From Setoptus koraiensis (lineage: Eukaryota; Arthropoda), in the NCBI GenBank assembly GCA_048013815.1, contig CM106585.1, positions 9,424,001 through 9,488,000 of the forward strand: a stretch of 64,000 nt of DNA, written 5' to 3'. Both the position numbers and the translations under genes were made by a program. The notes beneath the pieces were generated by a model that searched no databases, was not told where the DNA came from, and saw nothing but the letters and a program-made list of their open reading frames with translations. Of this stretch, positions 49,109 through 60,570 are shown in pieces; the first letter of the stretch is position 1, and each line of letters starts with the position of its first letter.

Positions 49109-52100
49109 GTGATTGGGACTCCTCCCTGGATTCATCGGACAGAAGCTTGAATAAAAGCTTGTTATCGATAACTTTAGTTGGCAAGACAAACTGTTAAGAA
49201 TGTTAGTAGAAGAGACAATAAATTTTACATTAGTAATTGCCAAATCGATAGTACCAGTTCAAATTTATCTTACACTTGAACCTACCTTAACAATATCTTC
49301 ATTTGGTATCTTTTCTAATTTGATTTCTTTGACTAGTCTAGACATTACACGACGAAACTCCGATTCAATAATACCCTCTTTGAGAGTTTCCTTTTCAAAG
49401 TCTGTCGATTTATTCATCTCAGACACTGTATCTGCGGATGAATCCGAGTTGACATGATGTTTTGCCCATTCAACCATAACTTGAAATTTTTTAGTCTCAC
49501 TTATTTGCAGTGTTTTTCTAGTAAGGATGGACATGAGCATTGATTCGCTCAATTGCAGGTACTCTTTCCTCGCAAATAGCTCTTCTGCTATTGGATCAAT
49601 GTAATTCATGATTGAATTAAGTAACTGCATTGCAGTTATGTATCTCCATGTATAGTTTTCTAATTCATTTAACATTTTGGGTGCCGCACTCAATCGCATG
49701 TGTGTATTTGCGTGATGGAAACACGCGTGGAGTAGATCTGGAAGGTCATAATGCTGGAATGAGACAATAGATTAGAAGAGATGAGTTATTGGATCTAACA
49801 GGAAAGTAATTGAAGAGTATCGGTTGTCAGGATGAAACTCACCTCAGCCGCGCATATTAGACCAGGTATTGTATCATACGATAGCTTACATTGGCCATTG
49901 TGAATGTACTCGATAGTTTGTTGAAATACTTCCGCATCGAATTCAATAATATTGAACTGGAAAGAAATCAGCGTTAGGAATAATGTGACAATTAGTAGAG
50001 GGTGGGCCTTTACCGATGGCTAAATTCGAAAATCTCCAATACTTACTTCTTTCTGGGCAAGACGTTCATGGTCTATTTTGGCGATCTCTTTGCACAGAGC
50101 GAAGTTGGTCAGATCAACCTTGGCGTGATTTTGATCCACTTTGATATGCATAAAATCATTTTTAGATTGCTTGATATTACCTCCCCAACCAGACCTGAAT
50201 TCAGAAAAGTCAATAGGTATGTCAGTGAGGTTGAACTATATGAGTGAGATATCCTGGGGTGAGGAAGTTTGAAACTCACCAGTTTCCTGATACAAGACGG
50301 TTGAATGCTTGCTTGAACACACCGGTACCGCTTGTGCTTGGCACCGTTAAATAATTGGGTTTTTGTGCCATTGATTTAGTCAAATTAGGTATCATAGATT
50401 GACGCCGCTCTTTCTCTCCTATATAGATTGGAGAATAAAAAAAAAACAAAGATTTGAAATAATTACGCAATAATATTCATGAGACTCCCACTATTTATAC
50501 ACACACATACTTACCACTGCGCTTGTTCAAATCCAATCCAACGCTGCCCCTCTTGGCTAGATTAGTCTTAGTAATTCCACTTGGTATATCTTTACTCATG
50601 GTTAAGGGTTCACCTCCGAGAGCCTTCATCTCGATAGCTCTAAGACTGTTCATTTGATTTTGCAGGCTAGATGAAGCGCTACCAGGAGGTACAAAACCAT
50701 ACAACATTTCCAAAAATGTTCTACTCCTTATGGCCAATATAGCTCGAACACCATATACTTGTCTGATCTTATTCTCCGAGCTGTTTTTCCCTTGCTTCTC
50801 CCATACATTAAATACAACATTGCAACAAATATCTCGGCTGGGACCACAAAACGCAACGTGGAAATCTTTAGCTAATTGATCATAATCTTCAAAGTAGTCT
50901 TTCATTGAATCTTCTAGCGGACTCGAGGCCCTCGTATGACCTAAGGGTCTCCATGAACCTCGCCTATATGGCTTTGGTATTTGCCCAGTAACCAAGTGAT
51001 TAGCTAAGTTAGCAATAATATCTTCGAGCATCTGACTCCTTGTCCTATCCTGCATTCTTGCGAATTTTGGCGCAGAATAGCTCGCTCTTTCACCATTGAC
51101 TATTTTGACCATCAACCATTCCCTGAAAAAATCAGACTGAAAGATTATACACAGTTAAAATTAATTAGATTCTGAACTAATCTCAAGATGGAAATATAAT
51201 CTATTCACCTAGTGTAACTTACTTTCTCAAACTGGTGTTGCTCACTTAGATACGGTTTAAATGCATGTTGGACTTCGTTTCTGCAAACGCAACTTACAAT
51301 ATATTTGCGTTTCTCATCTGGCTGAACAGGCTTTGGAGATGTCCTGACGATTATAAAGGTGTGTAAAAAATAGGATTTGATGCAACCTGGCCAGAAAAGG
51401 TCATCACTCTGTAAATTGATTAAAGTACAATATAACAATTTGGATTAAAATAGATTCTACGAGGTAGATGAATATTAATATTTTAAGCAGTGAATTTGAA
51501 TGAAACTAACCTCGATGAATGCAACGCAAACAATGTCGTTACCTATATGGCGTTTCTTTTGAAGTTTCTGTGGGTCATTTTCTTCGTGGGGTAACATTGT
51601 CGACACATGAAACATTATCTCTATATTGCGCCATAATGTGTAAACCGATTCGTAGCCAGTGAGGTTGTGGACTGTATCTAATCCTCCTTTATACCTATCA
51701 AAACCCTTCAACTTTATACGGTCTCCCAAAATATCGAGAAATTCCGCGAACAAGGGCGACTCTTCTTTGTTACCTAGAATCGCTTCCTCGCTGTTTGCTT
51801 GTTTTTCTTTGATGTATATAACTCCTACCTTCAACTCTGATTTGATAAACATGTGGTCAAGCTTGAGGAGCTCGTCTGGTGTTGATGGAAGCTGCCCCAG
51901 CATGAGCGGTGGTTTCAATTTCGCTATCTCACTCAATTCTCTAACTATAGCCTCACGATCATAGCGATCCGCACAAATGGTACTGGCAGGTATGGTTCCG
52001 TGCAAAGTGTATGAAACTGTCCTAAGCAAAACATGGAAATGGTCTCGTTGATTGTTTACTTCCTGTTTCAAACTTAACATGACAGGACCTAACATATCGT

Positions 52101-52893
52101 CATTAGTGAAGTAGTTCCAATGTTCTCTTCCGTAGTAGTGCTTCTCATAATTTTCTTCTTCAAATGATATCAATTCAAGCATTGTGTCTTCTTTAGTCTG
52201 TGCTGCATTACGATTTCTCCCCTGAACCTCCGAATTATACTGATAATTGTTGGCTAAATAGGATTTATAATCGACTGTATAGCCGCTCGCCGAGGTATTC
52301 CTACTGGAGTAATTCATTCCAAAAGACGGTGAAGGGGTCTCTGAGTTGAAATTCTTAAGTAATTCTGGTGCAGGAAATTGATTAGATGTGCTGGTATCAC
52401 TGAAATCTATTATTAAATCTGGCGAGGCGGTCTCCTTGTTGGACACCTCCTTGTGAGCAACTTTATTTTCCGGAGTTTTAGTTTTATCATTACTGTTGCT
52501 GCTGATGATGTTATTGTTTGTGCTTTTGGCCGTTTTTGCATGATGATGGCTATTAATACTATTTGTATCATCAATATCATCTAAAGATATCTCCACCGAT
52601 GCAGCTGATTCTATACTATCCATTCGTCCCGAATCTGGACGTACTTTTTCCTGTCTTGATATCGATGGTAGGTACGAGGCAGTAGATTGGTTCAATGATG
52701 GCTCGGTTATAGTTATATTTGGAGTCCCTCGTCGGGGCTTGTGAAGATCTATATCATCTCTTGTCATTGTTCGTTTGTTGCGCCTTTTTTTCATTGACGA
52801 AGTCATGACACTCCCTCGAGTCGTTTTCGAGATTGCGCCACCCTGACCATCGTCATAAGATCCCTGCTGTTTTATGGCAGGTTGTTTAGGATT
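49104..52893 (-). CDS. RapGAP-BTB-BACK fusion protein (5' end in assembly gap)
   Basis: Exons: 52893(open)-51511, 51408-51223, 51136-50515, 50418-50280, 50194-50047, 49956-49843, 49753-49286, 49190-49104. Phases agree throughout and 1048 residues are visible. The N-terminal part is Ser/Asn-rich and disordered. A Rap/Ran-GAP domain follows (HYYGREHWNYFTNDDMLGPV; LDTVHNLTGYESVYT), with the catalytic Asn motif kept (HIGNDIVCVAF), then FLHTFIIVR and FREWLMVKIVNGERASY. Within the same 622-base exon a BTB domain begins (DFHVAFCGPSRDICCNVVFNVWE, VYGVRAILAIRSRTFLEMLYGF). After an insert it continues (FDAEVFQQTIEYIHNGQCKL, AAEHYDLPDLLHACF) into a BACK domain ending FVLPTKVIDNKLLFKLL. The BTB-BACK part resembles arthropod serine-enriched protein (gprs); the GAP resembles the GARNL3/SIPA1 group. 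It would inactivate Rap-type GTPases. The open frame runs into the N run. Confidence 0.9.
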
Positions 52894-53393
52894 NNNNNNN
52901 NNNNNNNNNNNNNNNNNNNNNNNNNNNNNNNNNNNNNNNNNNNNNNNNNNNNNNNNNNNNNNNNNNNNNNNNNNNNNNNNNNNNNNNNNNNNNNNNNNNN
53001 NNNNNNNNNNNNNNNNNNNNNNNNNNNNNNNNNNNNNNNNNNNNNNNNNNNNNNNNNNNNNNNNNNNNNNNNNNNNNNNNNNNNNNNNNNNNNNNNNNNN
53101 NNNNNNNNNNNNNNNNNNNNNNNNNNNNNNNNNNNNNNNNNNNNNNNNNNNNNNNNNNNNNNNNNNNNNNNNNNNNNNNNNNNNNNNNNNNNNNNNNNNN
53201 NNNNNNNNNNNNNNNNNNNNNNNNNNNNNNNNNNNNNNNNNNNNNNNNNNNNNNNNNNNNNNNNNNNNNNNNNNNNNNNNNNNNNNNNNNNNNNNNNNNN
53301 NNNNNNNNNNNNNNNNNNNNNNNNNNNNNNNNNNNNNNNNNNNNNNNNNNNNNNNNNNNNNNNNNNNNNNNNNNNNNNNNNNNNNNNNNNNNN
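52894..53393. other. Assembly gap (500 N)
   Basis: Exactly 500 unknown bases, probably a fixed-size placeholder. The 5' exons and promoter of the RapGAP-BTB gene lie in or beyond it. Confidence 0.99.
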
Positions 53394-54544
53394 GTGTATG
53401 AAAAAATCACGCTCTGTGAGTAATTGCGATTCTGGGCCCCAGAATCTGGGATTCGACTCAGCATTTTTTCCTGTTTTTTTTTTACCCATTTTATTTTTTT
53501 CTCGTGACTCTACCGAACTTCAGACCGGAAGTTTGGTTGATGGACAACAACGGGGACTCCAGAATTCGAGATTTCCGCGGTGGAGGGGCGTGTTGGACGG
53601 AATCGGGGGCGATCTAGGCACTCATCTAATGGATCCCTATTGGATAAGAAAACGATTATGACTCTGACATCAATTTGAAATTTTATCCCAAAAATGCAAC
53701 AACTTCTGGTAAAGTTGGAAAGCTTTACGCGTCTGGCCTAGTGTGCCGGTAGAAACTCAATGGTTTAGACCACTTTCTGCCATTTCTGCCATTTCTGCCA
53801 TCTCTTCCGTTTCTGCCAAACGGAAGAAATGGTTTATACTCTGGCAGAAAGTGGAAACTCGACTTTCTGCCACTTTCTTTCCTCCATGGTCGAAATGGAA
53901 GAAAATCGGGGTTTTCAAACCGTTTCTACCGTTTCTGCCATATTGGTAGAAAGTGGCAGAAAGTCCGTGTGGTTTAAACCACGAGTTTAAACCATTTCTA
54001 CCGGCTCACAAGTCTGGCCTAGAAATCCTCTTTTCTATGATGGCGTTCGTTGAACGTATCGTTGCACGCAATGAGAAATCAATTGTGAGAGAGAAAAAAA
54101 AGAGTTGAAACATTTACCAAAACAGTCTGCGGTTAAATGTGCATTTCGAAGCATCGCTAGCGCCTCGAGTGGAGCTTGTTTACACTTGAGTGGGGGCATG
54201 TGCGACAAGCTAGTCCGCTACTGATACCTATGGGCAGAGTCCATTACAAATCCGAAAGAGCGTCGCTGCACGCTTTCCTCTGTGAGCGAGCAGTTGGTAG
54301 CGCTCACTACATGGTCACCTGAAATGCTCATGCCCCTGGTGGACTTCTATCAAACTAAGCACGTATAAGTTGCAAGTAACAATATTACAGATGTGAACAA
54401 TCTTTTCACCATGATCTCGCCTCAAAATAAAAACTCTCTTGTATGGCCTCCCGGTCGGCTGGCACACTATCTACGTATGTATTAAAAAACTCTCTGTTAT
54501 AATATTAGCTGCACTAAATCATCTCACTCATTATTATAATAATT
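53394..54544. other. Region between the gap and COX20
   Basis: No gene supported. 53394-53731 is G-rich unique-looking sequence containing GGGCCCC and a Pro/Gly-rich open frame without a domain. The fold-back element at 53738-54012 follows, then about 530 bases of ordinary sequence that should contain the COX20 promoter. Confidence 0.5.
53738..54012. mobile_element. Fold-back MITE-like element
   Basis: About 275 bases with terminal inverted repeats: the left end CTAGTGTGCCGGTAGAAA pairs with the right end TTTCTACCGGCTCACAAG with two mismatches. Further matching arms lie inside (GGTTTAGACCAC against GTGGTTTAAACC). The interior is packed with TTTCTGCCA and its complement TGGCAGAAA in both directions, and a perfect 14-base palindrome GTGGTTTAAACCAC lies near 53970. 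A direct repeat TCTGGCCTAG at 53732-53741 and 54013-54022 brackets it. If that is the target duplication, 10 bases would suit the Mutator-like class; the CTAG could instead belong to the inverted repeat, leaving 6. No transposase is encoded. Confidence 0.75.
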
Positions 54545-54814
54545 ATGGGAATCTGGTCCTACATATGGCCGTTTGAGAAGAAATTCGAAGACATCCCTTG
54601 CGCGAGAGAATCGTGCATATATGCTCAATTAGGCGGTGTTGCAACTGGAGCTATCCACTTTATGTTTACCAGTCATGTTAGACGATCATGTCATGTGGCT
54701 GTTGGCTCAGGAATACTAATACTATGGATCTCCTTCTTTGTATGCCGCTACCAAGATGCAAAGTTTAGGATTAAATCGAAAGCCTTCGAGGACGCTATGA
54801 AATCCATAAAATAA
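54545..54814 (+). CDS. COX20: COX20, cytochrome c oxidase assembly factor
   Basis: A single exon of 89 residues. COX20 sits in the mitochondrial inner membrane and chaperones the COX2 subunit while its copper site is built. Hallmarks are FEDIPCARESCIYAQLGGVATGAIHF, FTSHVRRSCHVAVGSG and CRYQDAKFRI, with two membrane spans (about residues 24-42 and 51-67) linked by a short loop. The size is slightly below the human protein (118) because the N-terminus is shorter. It is convergent with the zinc-finger gene; 81 bases separate the stop codons. Confidence 0.93.
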   Translation: MGIWSYIWPFEKKFEDIPCARESCIYAQLGGVATGAIHFMFTSHVRRSCHVAVGSGILILWISFFVCRYQDAKFRIKSKAFEDAMKSIK

Positions 54815-54895
54815 GAAAACACACTTTATTTCATTTAGTCAGATGATATGCCAGTTTATAATTTATATCGTATCATATTTATTAGAACAATAATT

Positions 54896-57534
54896 TCAGT
54901 TTTGGTGTCTCAATTTGTGTTTCAACATCGATCTTGGACAATGTGTAGAAAATTTGCATGCGTCGCAGAAAATTTCTTCAGTGAAGTGATCGATTGTAAT
55001 GTATTGACGACATTCAATACATTTCGTAACTTTCTTAGCATTGGTTATAATAACTGATTTATCAGGTAAGATAGCATCAGTTCTTAACATCCTGGACATG
55101 AACTCAATGATCTTGCTTGAGGTATAACTGACTCCAGGCACCGCAGGCGTATTCCTGTTTACATCATCTAAACTCGCTTGGGGGAGAGGTTTTCGTCTAG
55201 GATTTTCAATCAGATTGGGTTTGCCACCCTCTAAAAATTGTGAGCTCACAGATCCTCTAACATGAATCATTTGATGATCATCCTCATCGCTACTACCGTT
55301 AATTATTGAGTCTGAAGGGCTTTCGCTGGAAGATTTCTCGTAATCACTAGTGTTCTTAAGATTTGGTTTCTTGTTAGCAACAAAGAGTTCCATAAGTAAG
55401 GCTTTGACGCAAAACTTTTCTAGTTCAGGGGTGATAACGTTAGTTTGAATCTCTACATCGGGATCGGGCACTTTTAATGGATTATGCGATTCTCTCTTAT
55501 GGTCCGCCAATTCTTGTTGGGATAAGAATGTACAACAACAATTACTACACGAATTAGTACGTGACAAAGCATAATGCATATTCATGTGATCGTGGATAAT
55601 TTCAGACAGTTCTTTCATGTTGCTGGAATCTCTTATCGTGAAACTTCTCAAACAAAGAGGGCATATCACGGACAGTTTAGATTTGTGGACCTGAATGAAT
55701 AAAGAGAGAAAATAATTGTTAGCGCAACTAGATTTTCAAATGTCCATCGATTAGTATCAGCATTATCAGTTGCACTCACCTCCTGAAAGTGTATGAAAAC
55801 GAGACGCTGATAGGATGTAGCAAATTTGCACAAGGGACAGCGATAAGGAACTTCTGATTCGAAATGGAGTCTTCGCATATGTTGCAAGTAGGTGGCTCTA
55901 TCACTCAACTGCATGCAACATATACGGCACCCATATAATGTAGTATGAATGTCTGCACGAAATATGTCATAGTGATCGTTTAAAGCTTGCTTATCCATAA
56001 GACGAAAGCAGTGTTTGCACTCGAATATGCCATTCCTCCCTATGAAACTGTTTTGTCTAGATTCCATTCTATTTTTTTCGACATGAACTATATGATGTTT
56101 GGCGAATTGGAAATTATTAAGATATGTGAAGCATAAATGACATTTAAATCGTACATCAGGTTCTGGGCAGGCAATGGCATTGGTGGGTTCTTTCTTGACT
56201 GGCACATTGGTAGCATAGAAGTAATGTTCAGCGAATATCTGATTCTTATCGTCTTTATCATCTGAAGTAAAAGCTTCCTCGACCATTTCGGCAGTTGTTA
56301 TTGTTTCCTCTCCATTAACTGGAAGTGCTGGCTCAGAATACCAATCAGAACTATCGCCATACCGGGACATGTGACTGATTATATTCGTGAATGCATCAAA
56401 GGGTGTGGTGCCAAATATCTCTCTCCACTGAAGCTCGGCAAGCACTAGCTTGAGGCCCTCGTTAGTTATCGAATTAGAATCGAAATCTTTGAAAATGTGT
56501 GCTAGCTGACAGATGGCATAACCAAAGGCGGAATCGACGTCGAATGCTCCATTTTTTGACATCATTGATCGTCTATTTACTATGGTAACTTTGAGATTGT
56601 TGACACTTCTAAGTGCCAGAAATTTCTCTTCTGCTGTCCTTATCTCAGTACCAGGAGCAAACCAATGTTCAGTCAGTTCAGTATACGAGTACCTTGATTG
56701 CCCGGGGATATGTAGCCCCAAACGTACAAGATTAGATTTAGAACTCTTAGCACATAAAATGTAAACGTCGCGGAATTTCATCGACACTAGATCAACCGGC
56801 AAATCAGGCTTGCTATGTAAGGTGACTTGGTGATCTTCAAGTGCCGTCCTGCAGACATTTTGGAACCTGCGCCAAATGAGATCCATAGTTTCGCAGTCCA
56901 GCTTTAGTTTTGGTTGAAGTTCGTTTCGATGAGTTGCAGTTGCCCAATAATAAACTGCAAACAACAATTTACTAATACTTATATTTTCAAATCCACGAAA
57001 GAATGAGGGTCTTTGGATGGGCATAGAATAATTTGTGCAATAACTGGTCTTGGTACAGGCCCAACAGTATTGAGATTGGCACTGATCATATGTCAACATC
57101 ATCTGCCTAGAGCATTGTTTACAAGTTGGAATTTTAGTCAAGTTCTTTCTGATCATCCAGCTGGCAGGGTTTTCTTTGAATTTTGTGTTGACCAAATGAG
57201 AGTCCAGTATTGATAGAGATCGGGCCATGTCTTCGAAATTTGCAGGCCATTTAATAGAAACAGGTCTTAGGAGAGAGTGCTTATCAGGGTATTTATTAGT
57301 GCCCATAGATTTGAAATGTACCATGTAATCACATATGGCTTCAAAGCGGTTGACGTCAATATCTTGGAAACAAGTGAACACAGTCCTAATTGATGATGTA
57401 ATCAGTAGCGTATTGCTACGTCTCATATGAAGAGCGGCCTTTTCAAGTTCCTCGCTAGTAATCGCATCCACCTCACTGAGGTCATCATTAGCACATTCAT
57501 TATTGGTCAGGGATTCTATGCAAACCAGTCCCAT
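54896..57534 (-). CDS. Zinc-finger protein with an ISXO2/Merlin-like transposase-derived region
   Basis: Exons 57534-55780 and 55690-54896 (phase 0, 89-base intron), 849 residues. The intron splits one C2H2 finger (C566, C569, H582, then His on the far side), which confirms the join. Residues about 135-345 read like an ISXO2/IS1595-type transposase: a Cys-rich zinc element (CKQCSRQMM, CQSQYCWACTKTSYC), then SFFRGFENISISKLLFAVYYWA, then HWFAPGTEIRTAEEKF, then VTIVNRRSMMSKNGAFDVDSAFGYA. This follows the order of bacterial ISXO2 and animal Merlin transposases. The acidic catalytic positions appear replaced (VDLVSMKF for VEIDE-type, TAEEKF for SDxW), so the domain is probably domesticated and non-catalytic. 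C2H2 fingers lie at about 465-484, 506-521, 536-557 and 566-587, with more Cys pairs later. A DNA-binding regulator is likely. Confidence 0.72.
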
Positions 57535-58858
57535 AGTGGCGGCTGACTCTTTGCGTGTGTTTAACGAGGTATCTTGTTGATAACCGTCTATGATGTAATC
57601 GTATCATAAATGTTAAATGAAACGTTTGATCTATGGGTGAATTTTAAAATCAGATTTCTCGACCATTGATAAGAGAAACTTGGATGGTCGCTGAAACCGC
57701 CAGAAAAGACGATTGTACTACACACATGGACCAACGTTGGAGTCACGAACATGGACGTGAAGGAAAGGTCTTCTGTCTGTCATAGAATATGGCGGGTTAT
57801 TCAAATGAAAAAAATTGTGCCATCGGGGTAAAATTCAATCTCTCCCTTGTATCCCCCTCCCTTTCCACGAGTTACGTATCAACTATCGAGGATGCAACAC
57901 ACCTTTTCTGCACCTGTCTAAAATGTCGTCTAACCATAACTGTTTCTATCATAATGATTTCCTTTAATTGATGGAGTTTTGAAGCCTGTCAGAATATTAA
58001 TTTAGACGTGAATATTTACACTCACATTCGGATATTCACACGATTCGGTCACACCCTTGTACTGAGTGAACTCTTTCCAATATCCTTCTGCAAAGTTCAT
58101 TTTTATTCCGCCAGGAGCGCGCAGAGCGTGTTTGGATGCATATGCAAACCCACAGTGTTACGTTAAATGTTCCTATCATACATGTAAAATGTGTCCGCTG
58201 AGGACAAGCTACTGTTGCGCTAACTTACCTCACTCGCTCAGCTCCTCGCGCATTACTCACGCTGCTTATGAAAATCCAAATACGCTGCCCTGGCGAAATT
58301 AAAATGAACTACGCAAGGGAATATTGGAAAATGGTCACCCAGCGTTAGGGTGCTGATCATTGACCTGTAAGGTTGCTTTACAAGTGCAACAGGTGTCTGG
58401 TAACGAATGACTAATTATTGTCTGAAATTGTAAACATACATTACAGTAAGTTGTGAGCTCGGTGTTTATACTGTACACGTTTGACTTGGTTGAAGAGCCT
58501 TGGTAGAATCTAACAGCTATTTTAAAGAGTATATCCATAAATCATACGATGATTTTAATTTAATTGATACGATTATTCTTGATCAGGGTATACACCAGGA
58601 AGATGCATACAAGCTATTATTGGGGACCCATACATTAAACAATCTCAATTTCATTGACCAAGACTTTGTTGGTTAGGGAATCTTCACACATCAATAATCA
58701 ATCGAATCAATTGATTGACGACTAGAAAAAACATTCGTATTTGAGCTAGATGAACGTTATTTGGCACTTATTGTATCGATAGAGAACATTCCTGGTTTTT
58801 GCATTTAGAACAAACTTATTCAAAATAGCTGAAGAGAGGATCTCATTGGAGCAATATA
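57535..58858. other. Intergenic, divergent promoters
   Basis: No gene supported. It lies between the minus-strand zinc-finger gene and the plus-strand lachesin gene, so it should contain both promoters. Confidence 0.5.
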
Positions 58859-59992
58859 ATGACTTTGCTACTCGTGTATGCTTCATACTTAATCAGCTTA
58901 CCGCTATTCTGTTTAGCTAATCCATCGATAACCTACATTAGTAAAGATCAGATAGTCGACATTGGAGATGAAATAGAAATCAAGTGCAATCTCATTGATG
59001 TTGAAGGCTACCAAATAGGTTGGACAAGGACTCATCCGAACTCTGAGACCAGACAGGCCACAACTATAGCTCGTGGAGCGAGTATAGATGTGCCAGACAA
59101 CAGATTCTCTGCCAACTACAATAATCGAAACGGATCATATCAGTTAAAAATAAATCAAGTCAACGAGAACGATGCTGGAAACTATCAATGTCAAATAATA
59201 GTTTCTGGCACTGGTAGTTCTCAGACAGCCAGAACAAATATCTTTGTAAGAATACCTCCAACAATATCAGACAACAGCACTAGAAGTATTATCACTTCTG
59301 TCGGACTTGACGTACAGATGCAATGTTACGCGAACGGGTATCCCAAACCTACCATTAGTTGGCGCAGGAATAAAAACATTCTAATAGCAATCAACGGCGG
59401 TGTTGCAATCTTCAGAGGGAGACAATTGAATCTAAATAATGTAACAAAACATGACAGGGGTACCTATTATTGTGTGGCAGACAATGGTGTTAGTCCAGGG
59501 GCTAGGCGAGGTATCAGTGTCGAGGTTGAATTCAAGCCTGATGTTCGAGTTGGTCAGCCACGATACGAGCAAGCGTTGCAATATGATGCCGACTTACACT
59601 GTACTGTAGAGGCCTTTCCATCACCGTCAATTATCTGGCTCAAGGATGGTCAAGAGTTGAATAATAATCAACATTATTCTGTAGCAATATTTGATACTTC
59701 TAACGAGCTGTCCCATACGACTTTGCGAGTCAAAAAAATAGAGAAAAGACAATATGGAGTATATGTTTGCAGAGCTGCTAACAAATTTGGCTACAGTGAG
59801 GCCGAAGTACTTCTTGACGAGACTCCAAATGTTATATGCCCGCCGGCTTGTGACGGTCCCAATTATTTGATCTCATCAGGAATCTCCTCAACCTTCGTCG
59901 GATCATATCATTCATACTTGATGGTACCAATTTGCAGCCTGACTGTTACTTTACTGTTGAATTTATCAATGTTTTACAAGTATTGGTACTAA
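58859..59992 (+). CDS. Lachesin-like GPI-anchored Ig cell-adhesion protein
   Basis: A single exon of 377 residues. Lachesin is a homophilic adhesion molecule of neurons and of insect tracheal septate junctions. A signal peptide (residues 1-20) is followed by three Ig domains with Cys pairs 43-111, 156-205 and 248-304; each second Cys is in a DxGxYxC-type context (NDAGNYQC, HDRGTYYC, RQYGVYVC). The link ARTNIFVRIPPTI and ANGYPKPTISWRR are typical of the lachesin/IgLON group. The hydrophobic C-terminus (about 354-372) fits a GPI signal. Relatives usually have several introns, and the absence of any here fits either intron loss or a retrocopy. No target duplication or A-tail was seen, and the intact frame argues for a working gene. 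Confidence 0.9.
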   Translation: MTLLLVYASYLISLPLFCLANPSITYISKDQIVDIGDEIEIKCNLIDVEGYQIGWTRTHPNSETRQATTIARGASIDVPDNRFSANYNNRNGSYQLKINQVNENDAGNYQCQIIVSGTGSSQTARTNIFVRIPPTISDNSTRSIITSVGLDVQMQCYANGYPKPTISWRRNKNILIAINGGVAIFRGRQLNLNNVTKHDRGTYYCVADNGVSPGARRGISVEVEFKPDVRVGQPRYEQALQYDADLHCTVEAFPSPSIIWLKDGQELNNNQHYSVAIFDTSNELSHTTLRVKKIEKRQYGVYVCRAANKFGYSEAEVLLDETPNVICPPACDGPNYLISSGISSTFVGSYHSYLMVPICSLTVTLLLNLSMFYKYWY

Positions 59993-60570
59993 CCCATTCA
60001 TTTTTAGTTATAGTTATTTTAATTTAGAGCGAAAATTGTGTACAAAATACTGTATTCTAGGCCATACTGATTCCTACCCTTCTCATCTCTAAGGAGTTAG
60101 GTTTCACTAGGATTTGGGAGTGAGGCAATACCAGTACTTACCGTTATTATCAAGACGATAACCATAATAAGAAGCTTGAACATGTAAATTCTACTTAACG
60201 TGTATGACACTAATTTGTTGCGATAGTATATCTTCAAATGAAGCTACTGCTCGATTTCACTCAAGAAACCAAGAGATAGAATAGAAAAAGAGTATCCCCC
60301 GATGCTAATTTGAAGTGTCAATTCTATGTCACAGATAAACATATATTTTGCCTAACTTCGATATATCAACGTTCCAATCTTATTTATTGAATTCGTTTTT
60401 ACATTTATGAATAAGTTCTCCGTCTCGTATAGTTAGCTCTCGCTCCCGCATTCGATGGCACAATATGCAAATATTATAGTTATATAATCAATACAGATAG
60501 AAATTTCATTTCTTGATTAGATATTTTAGACCACTGCGCGTCATATACATATGATAGTTTGAATCGTAGT
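59993..60570. other. 3' regions of lachesin and amphiphysin genes
   Basis: AT-rich, with no gene. Two convergent genes end at its borders. Confidence 0.5.

Noticed and set aside
53394-53661. Open frame continuing out of the N run
   Set aside because: Much of its reported length would be unknown bases; the readable part has no domain.
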